Both the position numbers and the translations under genes were made by a program. Of a DNA stretch of 13,138 nt, positions 8,301 to 13,138 are shown piece after piece (the stretch's first letter is position 1; every line of letters begins with the position of its first letter). The stretch covers positions 1-13,138 of the forward strand of contig JABXGU010000467.1 in the NCBI GenBank assembly GCA_016550415.1. The letters run 5' to 3'. The notes beneath the pieces are model-generated. The model searched no databases. It worked only from the letters and a program-made list of their open reading frames with translations, and was not told the origin of the DNA. Origin of the DNA: an archaeon. Lineage in GTDB: Archaea; Asgardarchaeota; Hermodarchaeia; Hermodarchaeales; Hermodarchaeaceae.

Positions 8301-8799
8301 AGGGGGAAGTGAGTCGACCCTATTATTCGAACAGGACTTCACTAGACAAGAATTTGCCAAAGCTTGCAGAGAGCCTAGGACATTGATCTATTTATCAACA
8401 CCAACTAGTATCCATCACAGCAAAGGAGAAATTACCCTCAACCAGCCTGATAGCCTCCGTGCCATCGAAATAGGTGTAACCACTAAATTTGAAGGCGCGC
8501 CAATAGTTGTACTGGATGAGGCAAAACAATTGGACCCCCTTGAGAATGGATTAAGTCTAGCTACTTTTCTTCGACGCTTCGTAGCAGCTGGGGCTACCTC
8601 CATCGTCTTTACACGCTATTTGCCCAATCCCCAAATCCAACCTCACTTCACTAAAGTTTTCACTCACCGGGTTTATGAGCGTGACCCTATTGCAGTAGCA
8701 CTTCTTAACACTCGGCGAGAGCTTGCAAATATGCAGAGATCGCCCAACAGTTGGCTTCCCTACACCCTTGCAGGTAATCCATTCGCCACGCTCTACTAG
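5392..8799 (+). CDS. TPR-repeat protein with degenerate C-terminal CHAT domain
   Basis: A 1135-residue, mostly helical soluble protein. Residues about 8-640 form some 15-16 TPR-like hairpins at roughly 40-residue spacing, for example YAEALKAWKEA, RKALEAFDQAIKLF and FAEAIEPLQEAIAHF; this is a protein-binding scaffold. A helical linker follows to about 770. The CHAT domain (caspase/separase-like fold) runs from about 775 to the end. Its hallmark is ITDEFLHHVPFELLFDG (885-901), then YWGLKYPINWAPNLQFLE, FVAAGATSIVFTRYLP and a closing WLPYTLAGNPF. The usual ATHG histidine motif is replaced by LSTPTS (1001-1006), and the usual SAC cysteine motif by DEA (1042-1044). No cysteine occurs after C992. 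By eye the protease dyad is lost, so a signalling or scaffold role is likelier than proteolysis; known active CHAT proteins include bacterial TPR-CHAT effectors such as Craspase. ATG 5392 is backed by AAGGGAG. The gene converges on the CPBP protease gene with a 6-nt gap. Confidence 0.88.
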   Translation: MSSSPSLKSLFATGRKHFAKKAYAEALKAWKEAQAICRQTKQKREEGIVGIYISHALKALGKNKEALISATQSVRILRETDDPISLRRALVAMGRLLLSLDYIEEASRAFSQAAAKQSKTGPDKEQVQLLLEAGSALASIGQLGQSQIQYSEAIELSKAIGEAELQADALAAKGQLLLQIGETQQAQEVFQEISQLSDRLANPALKAPALLGLAEVDITLGKFDDAETNVLQAQQILEKTGGPMRESMAQYYLAIIILRKGQPNDALKLAEKASRTFKQRRSKVWQAKSQVLVGQILMELEQKRKALEAFDQAIKLFSQVKAKAQSTWARVEKGKALLSSGQERAAEKEFGQALRYYHELKHGEEEARIYLEIAEYMNRQEKYDEAREHCLQAIQQLKDRQDEEREIQAYQILFQVAQGRTRFEEDLALLQEGLERAKVQKKSLLAASISVNLAQLKISSDSPDKAVTILKDAIGDEHLPREQKAEANLNLGLALIKQRKFAEAIEPLQEAIAHFDPQQKHSKAIAYYNLSEALKQTEQRAERIAALEGAMANLPPSVDEKLQARLSLDLAPFIASKDADRAIQYYKQALKFYEKWDMPLERFTALIGEATLLSQKKQHDEALEYVTQALLLAEELDIPVKPTSKSFIYLQQAEEIAILVALQKWIEREESGIIEKIIDWSTRRKVAKLLPLLPDNLGFEKCSELPTLFQKGNKLFLQAAKLRMDLKQLPRNKAKPHEFTAGSKAIRSLLNNFLNEININRNVISAACLDPGKCIPPRDYRMLQKIIALMPPKRRWIMINFDMFRKRNQIIVTIDDHISRHAVHTLPISQDLISLILKIWSMGKTNELLPATELEDIGINLYRSLLPTSLKKELTEHSYDYIQIITDEFLHHVPFELLFDGHQYWGLKYPINWAPNLQFLESTLKTQAISPQETHSSIFGGSTGPREHPARKRKAEEILQSFLSSISAKAGGSESTLLFEQDFTRQEFAKACREPRTLIYLSTPTSIHHSKGEITLNQPDSLRAIEIGVTTKFEGAPIVVLDEAKQLDPLENGLSLATFLRRFVAAGATSIVFTRYLPNPQIQPHFTKVFTHRVYERDPIAVALLNTRRELANMQRSPNSWLPYTLAGNPFATLY

Positions 8800-8805
8800 A
8801 CATTA

Positions 8806-9639
8806 CTAGATGAAGAAAGTGTCAAGGATTATAACCAAACAGTTGTAGACCCCGTGTGCTGTAATAGGTGCTAACAATCTCCGACCTCGCATTCTGAAAA
8901 GAAGACCAAGAATAATGCCTAGCATTGTCTGCAAGACGCCATTAATGGGATTCATATGTCCCAGTCCAAAAATGATAGAGGCAGCCAGGAGACCAGCAAT
9001 ATTTCCATAGTGGGCATCAAGCGAATTCTGTAGGAATCCACGAAACAGAATTTCCTCTGCAGGTGCAACCATAACCATCATGGCAAGACAGTTCATCAAT
9101 AGCCAAAAGATTTCAACCGACCCGGGGGGAGTCGTAGGTGGTCCAGCACCTTCAGCGATCAATTGATAGTAGACAAGAGCTAGCATGAGGGGGACCATAG
9201 CGAGAGCTGCACCAAGACCATAGGCTATGTCCTTAATTGAGGTTTGCACCCCTCCAGAAGCAAGACCAAGACGTGAAAGAGGTGCCTTTGATCTCAAGAC
9301 GAAACCAACCACAATTACAATCCAAGTAAGTTCAATTGTAATTGTTAAAAAGAAGAAAAGAGGATCATAAGTCAATGATTCGATTGCTGCAATTGTAAGG
9401 GGAACACCGAAAAATACAATGAAATAAAGGGAAAGAACCCCTGCGCCTATAGTTGCCACCGAAAAAGCAAGCAGAGTCATGGATATGGATGCAGCTGGAG
9501 ACCAGGGATACGGACGTTCTTTCTGTTCAATGTAAGTACGTGTTGTTTTTACACCACAGCCTTCACAGAATAGTGAACGAACGGAGAATGGATGCCCACA
9601 GTAAGGACAATACCTGGCATGGTGGGAGTGTTCTGTCAT
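8806..9639 (-). CDS. CPBP (CAAX-type) intramembrane metalloprotease with N-terminal zinc ribbon
   Basis: Polytopic membrane protease of the CPBP/Abi family, related to Rce1, with 277 residues. An N-terminal zinc ribbon has CPYC at 11-14 and CEGC at 25-28. About six to eight hydrophobic segments follow from 50 onward. The three CPBP motifs are intact: EEILFR (E195, E196, R200), FGLGH (F224, H228) and HGVYN (H262, N266), giving the Glu/His/Asn site expected of an active enzyme. Substrates are unknown; relatives process prenylated proteins or peptides, and others take part in immunity or signalling. The fused zinc ribbon may bind a partner. The ATG overlaps the upstream gene's stop by ATGA and is preceded by GGAGGTG, so the two are probably translated together. 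The stop lies 6 nt from that of the convergent TPR-CHAT gene. Confidence 0.92.
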   Translation of the reverse strand: MTEHSHHARYCPYCGHPFSVRSLFCEGCGVKTTRTYIEQKERPYPWSPAASISMTLLAFSVATIGAGVLSLYFIVFFGVPLTIAAIESLTYDPLFFFLTITIELTWIVIVVGFVLRSKAPLSRLGLASGGVQTSIKDIAYGLGAALAMVPLMLALVYYQLIAEGAGPPTTPPGSVEIFWLLMNCLAMMVMVAPAEEILFRGFLQNSLDAHYGNIAGLLAASIIFGLGHMNPINGVLQTMLGIILGLLFRMRGRRLLAPITAHGVYNCLVIILDTFFI

Positions 9640-10340
9640 GCTTTTTCACCTCCAGTGGGAACAACCATTATGTTCTCAAAGCATTTTGGACATGTGTTGT
9701 CAACTTCGTATCTTGTTGGTTCACGTCCCCATGCTTTTGCTATGAGCTCAGTCCGAGTAAGACGGCATCGCCCCCACTTATGCCACACACTATGGCAGTG
9801 CGGACATTCAAAATAGGATGCGCTCCAAGCTATTCTTTTTCCACAAATCATACAAAAACGTCCAACAGTGGAAATGGAAAGACCAGCAGCAATGGCACAA
9901 CCTCCAAGGGGTATTGTAAACAAACCAAATATGAGCAGAGCAATCCGAACAGATGATACACCCCTTCCAAGTCTCAGAAGAACAAAGAAAACTCCACAAA
10001 TTATTATGGAAAAAAGGAAGGTGTAAGCGATTAATTGAGGCATCCCTATGTATAAGGAGCTAGATAAGAAATAGAATAAGAAGAAAAGCAAAAGTGATCC
10101 TACAACCTGAAAAGCCAACATGAAATATGCAAATTTTGGTACATACGCAGGAATTGTCTCAGGAGAAAAGAGTGTTTTCTGAGACTTGACCAGTGACAAA
10201 TCAAAGCCACATGATGGGCAAACATTCACTTCCGTATCTAAGCTTTTTTCAGTTAAGCTGGTGCCGCAAACTGGACACCATTTAACAGGTTTTTCTCCAA
10301 TATGAGTTTCAGATGAGGAAGATTCCACCATAGGAGCCAC
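9636..10340 (-). CDS. Membrane protein with zinc-binding domains at both ends
   Basis: A 234-residue protein not assignable to a named family. The N-terminal zinc ribbon has CPVC at 22-25 and CPSC at 41-44. About three transmembrane segments follow (roughly 72-92, 103-123, 131-152). The C-terminal part is again Cys/His-rich: CMIC (163-166), CPHCH (179-183), H187, C192 and CPKC (217-220), enough for two metal sites. An odd number of membrane segments would put the two zinc regions on opposite sides, so one hydrophobic stretch may be re-entrant or mispredicted. The gene immediately precedes the zinc-ribbon CPBP protease gene with a 4-nt overlap, suggesting a partner, adaptor or regulator of the protease; that is inference. 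GTG at 10340 is the longest start and has no clear ribosome binding site. ATG at 10331 (residue 4), preceded by GAGTGG, is equally plausible. Confidence 0.8.
   Translation of the reverse strand: MAPMVESSSSETHIGEKPVKWCPVCGTSLTEKSLDTEVNVCPSCGFDLSLVKSQKTLFSPETIPAYVPKFAYFMLAFQVVGSLLLFFLFYFLSSSLYIGMPQLIAYTFLFSIIICGVFFVLLRLGRGVSSVRIALLIFGLFTIPLGGCAIAAGLSISTVGRFCMICGKRIAWSASYFECPHCHSVWHKWGRCRLTRTELIAKAWGREPTRYEVDNTCPKCFENIMVVPTGGEKA
9647..9653 (-). promoter_or_regulatory. Ribosome binding site of the CPBP protease gene
   Basis: On the minus strand GGAGGTG ends 7 nt before the ATG at 9639. It lies inside the end of the upstream zinc-ribbon gene, consistent with coupled translation. Confidence 0.7.
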
Positions 10341-10463
10341 TCTTTGCGGTAAATGGTGAAAAGGTTTTCCATGGGATACAAATCTAGAGGGGAACCCCAG
10401 TAAATGTAAACTACTAGCTTTAGTCGAATGGAAACAGATTAACTAAAAATTCTACCAGAACAT

Positions 10464-10485
10464 TTTAATCAATTGGTAGATTAAA
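10464..10485. repeat. 22-bp inverted repeat overlapping a promoter (operator candidate)
   Basis: TTTAATC (10464-10470) and GATTAAA (10479-10485) are perfect 7-bp inverted arms around an 8-bp spacer AATTGGTA. The right arm overlaps the TATA-like box of the downstream glycosyltransferase gene. The layout suits a dimeric repressor competing with TBP/TFB binding. It lies between divergent genes and could affect both. Only one copy was noticed in the window. Confidence 0.35.
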
Positions 10486-10489
10486 TATC
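10481..10489 (+). promoter_or_regulatory. TATA-box candidate for the second GT4 gene
   Basis: TTAAATATC is centred about 31 nt before the ATG at 10516. Transcription would begin almost at the start codon, giving a leaderless or near-leaderless mRNA. This agrees with the lack of a clear ribosome binding site before 10516. Confidence 0.45.
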
Positions 10490-10515
10490 GATGGCGGATA
10501 ACAATTGCTCTGGGA

Positions 10516-11658
10516 ATGGGTATGAGAATACTACAGGTTACACCATTTCTAAATGAACAATACGGAGGTAGTGAGCGCTACTGTTACAACCTATCAAAAG
10601 AACTAGTAAAACTTGGACACGAAGTTGATGTATTCACTAGCAGAATAAACAAAAAAACACCATTGACCAGTAATTTTGATGGCATTAAAATCAAACGATT
10701 CTACACACCAACAGTAATTTGGAATATTAATCCTCTCAGTATCATGCTTCATCGTTTGCTCAAAGCAGACTATGATATTGTTCATGTTCATTCCTACCTT
10801 TACTTCTCATCCAACCAAGCAATACTTGCCAAGATTCTTCGCTCAATCCTTCGTCGAAGAACCCCCATTATACTCCACCTCCATGGCGGCATAGGCAGCC
10901 CAAGCAACCTTTTGTTAAAACCCTACAAACGGGTATTGAAAAAAGCGTATGATGCCACAATTGGAAAGTTGATGATGCTTGCAGCAGATGGCATCTTCGC
11001 CTCAAGTTACGCTGATGCAACCGCTGCAGCAAAAGCCTTTCAGCACCCCTTAGAAAAAATTAGGATAGTCTACAACGCCATAGACTTCACGAAATTTTCT
11101 TCACCGATAAATAAAGATGACCACATGAGCAAGGAAATCCTCTTTGTAGGTGATTTGGAACGGTGGAAGGGTATAGACACACTCATCCAAGCTATGCACT
11201 GTCTCAGCACTCTAGGTGAGGATTTCAAGCTAAAACTCATAGGCGATGGCAGCTTACGACAACGACTCGAATCAGAAAAGAACAGCTTTAATATCGAATT
11301 CCTTGGACAAGTCCCTCATAAAGAGATACCACTGGCAATGAATAGTGCCTTCACTGTTGTCCTCCCATCCTACTGGGAAGGTATCCCCACAGTCGGATTA
11401 GAAGCTATGGCAACCCGCACTCCCTTCATTGGCACCAATGTTGGAGGAATCCCAGAAATCATACAGAACAACATCACTGGGCTCCTAATACCACCAAACA
11501 ATCCTCCAAGACTCGCCAATGCAATACTCCGACTAAGAAATAAGAAGTTACGCCAGAAGCTAACGAAAAATGCTTTTCAGCTAGTAAAGAACCAATTTGA
11601 AGTCACACACATAGCCAAACAGACAATACATCTCTATGAAGATACATTACACCATTAA
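10516..11658 (+). CDS. GT4-family (GT-B) glycosyltransferase
   Basis: Retaining GT4 glycosyltransferase of 380 residues, likely adding a sugar from a nucleotide donor to a surface glycan or lipid acceptor. All standard landmarks are present: the acceptor-side loop YGGSERYCYNLSKEL (16-30), GHEVDVFTS (34-42), YDIVHVHSYL (86-95), ILHLHGG (119-125), VYNAIDFTKF (185-194), FVGDLERWKGIDTLIQAM (210-227, K218), LIGDGSLRQRLE (241-252) and the E-x7-E donor motif EGIPTVGLE (E288, E296), then GGIPEII. It is a much more canonical enzyme than the GT4 encoded at 244-1329. ATG 10516 or ATG 10522 (two codons later) could be the start; neither has a good ribosome binding site, and a TATA-like box about 31 nt upstream suggests leaderless transcription. 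It is divergent from the zinc-ribbon/CPBP pair. A/C-ending codons rise toward the 3' end. Confidence 0.94.
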   Translation: MGMRILQVTPFLNEQYGGSERYCYNLSKELVKLGHEVDVFTSRINKKTPLTSNFDGIKIKRFYTPTVIWNINPLSIMLHRLLKADYDIVHVHSYLYFSSNQAILAKILRSILRRRTPIILHLHGGIGSPSNLLLKPYKRVLKKAYDATIGKLMMLAADGIFASSYADATAAAKAFQHPLEKIRIVYNAIDFTKFSSPINKDDHMSKEILFVGDLERWKGIDTLIQAMHCLSTLGEDFKLKLIGDGSLRQRLESEKNSFNIEFLGQVPHKEIPLAMNSAFTVVLPSYWEGIPTVGLEAMATRTPFIGTNVGGIPEIIQNNITGLLIPPNNPPRLANAILRLRNKKLRQKLTKNAFQLVKNQFEVTHIAKQTIHLYEDTLHH

Positions 11659-11754
11659 AGCAGAATATACCCTGAAAATTAAAATTACCAATCGAAAATT
11701 ACTATTCAGCTTAAAGAGTCTCACATCTAATTGTTAGAACAAGTGAAATCAATA

Positions 11755-12255
11755 ATGCCAGTCCTTGATCGAAAAACCATTCTGAAACTAATCAATCAAC
11801 ACAAATTAGTCACAGACATGATTGACCCAGAAGTACAGGTCTCACCCAACGGAGTAGAACTCACACTACAAAAAGTATACACCTTCAAAGAAGCAGGAGC
11901 CATCGACTTCACAAACAAGGACCGCTACATCCCACAATACAACGAAGTACAACCAAAAGACGGCAAATACACTCTACCACAAGGCACCTACCTCGTAACA
12001 TACAACGAGACACTCCAGCTCCCCACAGACGTAGTCGCAATAGGACGCCCACGCTCCTCACTACTACGATCAGGCGTAACAATCGAATCAGCAGTCTGGG
12101 ATGCAGGATACAAAGGAAGATCACGAGGACTACTAACCGTCTACAATCCACACGGCTTCGTGGCAACCAAAAACGCCAGACTAATCCATCTCCTGTTCAT
12201 ACGACTACAACAAGAAACCAGGCCATACAAGGGAACCTATCAAGGAGAGAAGTAG
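11755..12255 (+). CDS. dut: Archaeal-type dUTPase (dCTP deaminase/dUTPase superfamily)
   Basis: Hydrolyses dUTP to dUMP and diphosphate, keeping uracil out of DNA and feeding dTMP synthesis. Residue numbers count from the upstream TTG at 11731; subtract 8 for the preferred ATG. Visible are VSPNGVELTLQKVY (37-50), LPQGTYLVTYNETLQLP (82-98), the phosphate-binding motif GRPRSSLLRSG (105-115), SAVWDAGYKGRS (120-131) with D124, and a closing YKGTYQGEK. By eye a threonine (T136 in LLTVYN) stands where dCTP deaminases carry their catalytic Glu (LEFYN in E. coli Dcd). That favours dUTPase over deaminase. ATG 11755 follows AAGTGA (11741-11746) with 8 nt spacing; TTG 11731 has no visible ribosome binding site. 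The THEP1 gene follows after 3 nt. In one 40-codon stretch 38 codons end in A or C, unlike most of the window. Confidence 0.85.
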   Translation: MPVLDRKTILKLINQHKLVTDMIDPEVQVSPNGVELTLQKVYTFKEAGAIDFTNKDRYIPQYNEVQPKDGKYTLPQGTYLVTYNETLQLPTDVVAIGRPRSSLLRSGVTIESAVWDAGYKGRSRGLLTVYNPHGFVATKNARLIHLLFIRLQQETRPYKGTYQGEK

Positions 12256-12258
12256 CAG

Positions 12259-12807
12259 GTGCTACAAAAAGCCAACATATTGATCACAGGACAGCCAGGC
12301 TGTGGAAAAAGCACCCTAGTCGCCCGCATCGTAAAAGAACTTCAAACAAAGGGAGTGAAGGTTGGAGGCATCACGACACCAGAATTTCGAACAGAAAGTA
12401 GACAAAGAGGAGGATTCCTAATCCAAGACATTACCACCGGCGAAGAAGCGATAATGGCCACATCAGAATATTCAAGTAAAATTCGAGTTGGACGATATGG
12501 TGTAGATGTGGCAGCTATTCACAAAATTGGAGTTACTGCTATTGATAAAGCAGTTATCACAGCAGATATCGTTGTAATTGATGAAATTGGAAAAATGGAA
12601 TTAGCAGTTCCAGAGTTCAAACATAGCGTTACTTCCGCTCTTGATTCAAAAAAACCTGTTTTGGGCACTATCAGTCTTAGCCTAGCATCCTCTTTTGTGG
12701 CTTCAGTGAAGCGGCGACCAGATGTAATATTATTAGTACTAAAACGTGACCAACAGTCAGCAGCTTATAAACGTGTAGTAGAACTACTGGGCATTTTAAA
12801 TTCTTAG
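12259..12807 (+). CDS. THEP1-family nucleoside-triphosphatase
   Basis: P-loop NTPase of the THEP1 family (COG1618), which hydrolyses ATP, GTP and other NTPs; the cellular role is poorly defined. The 182-residue length is typical. Walker A is GQPGCGKS (11-18). The family motif RQRGGFLIQD (48-57) follows. Walker B is IVVIDEIGKMEL (104-115) with D108 and E109, and RRPDVILLVLKRDQ (152-165) lies near the C-terminus. The start is GTG at 12259, 3 nt after the dUTPase stop; AAGGAGAG at 12242-12249 inside the dUTPase end is the likely ribosome binding site. An operon with the dUTPase hints at nucleotide-pool housekeeping, which is inference. Codon use changes inside the gene: of the 60 codons at 12301-12480, 46 end in A or C, against 38 of the 80 at 12481-12720. 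The protein itself shows no break. Confidence 0.93.
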   Translation: MLQKANILITGQPGCGKSTLVARIVKELQTKGVKVGGITTPEFRTESRQRGGFLIQDITTGEEAIMATSEYSSKIRVGRYGVDVAAIHKIGVTAIDKAVITADIVVIDEIGKMELAVPEFKHSVTSALDSKKPVLGTISLSLASSFVASVKRRPDVILLVLKRDQQSAAYKRVVELLGILNS

Positions 12808-12886
12808 TGTTCCATGATTAATATGTGAATGGATTCATCTTATACTCTAGATTGCTAAACGAACTGATATATTCATCTTCAACTAC

Positions 12887-13138
12887 TTATTCTCCATACA
12901 TTAACTTGAGGACTGGTCTCGCATAAAAATAGATTTTTACTATGGTTTCCTCGGATAGAAAAGCCTGAGATAGTTCAAGGAGATCGTGCTTTGTAACTAC
13001 TCCAAGTCGACCATAGCTGATTAAAGGTGTTAATAGAAGAACTGGTATACCAATAAACCAAGGGATTCCTAGGATGAATAGTATAATCACTAGGAATATT
13101 GGAACAGAAATTATTTTAGCAAATTGAACCCAAATAAA
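12887..13138 (-). CDS. Partial membrane protein, possibly a polysaccharide flippase C-terminus
   Basis: The frame ends with TAA at 12887-12889 and stays open to the right edge, so the 5' part lies outside the window; a GTG at 13090 is internal, not the start. The visible 83 residues comprise a membrane segment (about 10-40, e.g. VPIFLVIILFILGIP and WFIGIPVLLLTPL) and a short basic cytoplasmic tail with GRLGVVTKHDLLELSQAF and KIYFYARPVLK. A final transmembrane helix followed by an LTKEDL-like element and a basic end resembles Wzx/RfbX-type oligosaccharide flippases of archaea. Glycosyltransferases nearby fit this. The similarity is short, so another polytopic membrane protein is possible. It converges on the THEP1 gene with a 79-nt gap. 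Confidence 0.5.
   Translation of the reverse strand, partial: FIWVQFAKIISVPIFLVIILFILGIPWFIGIPVLLLTPLISYGRLGVVTKHDLLELSQAFLSEETIVKIYFYARPVLKLMYGE

Noticed and set aside
9453..9956. Plus-strand 167-codon ORF across the CPBP and zinc-ribbon genes
   Set aside because: It is antisense to two proteins with clear motifs and shows no recognisable domain; Cys/His/Ser richness is a shadow effect.
10389..10398. GGGGAACCCC hairpin between the divergent genes
   Set aside because: A four-pair stem with a two-base loop is too small to form, and no poly-T tract follows; not a supportable terminator.
11909..12166. Minus-strand 85-codon ORF opposite the dUTPase gene
   Set aside because: Its odd Arg/Leu/Val/Cys-rich composition is produced by the A/C-rich codons of the gene on the other strand.

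Overview
The window looks archaeal. It encodes an archaeal-type dUTPase, a THEP1-family NTPase and zinc-ribbon membrane proteins. Its ribosome binding sites are variants of AGGAGGTGAT, several starts are GTG or TTG, and some genes have TATA-like boxes upstream. Base composition is AT-rich with many ATA, AGA and CGA codons. The mix of a TPR-CHAT protein, a zinc-ribbon CPBP protease and many glycosyltransferases would suit an Asgard-type or similar archaeon, but the sequence alone does not fix the lineage.

Left part (1-5205, + strand): a surface-glycan biosynthesis cluster. It holds a divergent GT4 glycosyltransferase, a UDP-GlcNAc 2-epimerase (WecB/MnaA family) with an unusual C-terminal extension, a polytopic membrane protein resembling GT-C glycosyltransferases, and a GT2 glycosyltransferase. 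A second, more canonical GT4 enzyme lies at 10516-11658, and a gene cut by the right edge resembles the end of a polysaccharide flippase. Together these genes could make an activated ManNAc-type sugar, build a lipid-linked glycan and move it across the membrane; the products are not determined.

Middle (5392-10340): a 1135-residue TPR protein with a C-terminal CHAT (caspase-like) domain on the + strand. It converges, with a 6-nt gap, on a minus-strand pair made of a zinc-ribbon/3-TM protein and a zinc-ribbon CPBP (CAAX-type) intramembrane protease. The pair overlaps by ATGA and is probably translationally coupled. The CHAT fold motifs are recognisable, but the His and Cys of the protease dyad are both replaced, so the domain is probably a pseudoprotease. 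This is the most interesting observation here.

Right part (11731-12807): dUTPase and THEP1 NTPase genes 3 nt apart, a likely nucleotide-housekeeping operon. Codon third positions are almost all A or C in the dUTPase gene, and this bias stops abruptly inside the THEP1 gene. Two short ORFs (23 and 46 codons) end exactly at the translation signals of the next gene and may be small proteins or leader peptides. No RNA gene, CRISPR array, insertion sequence or integrase was recognised.
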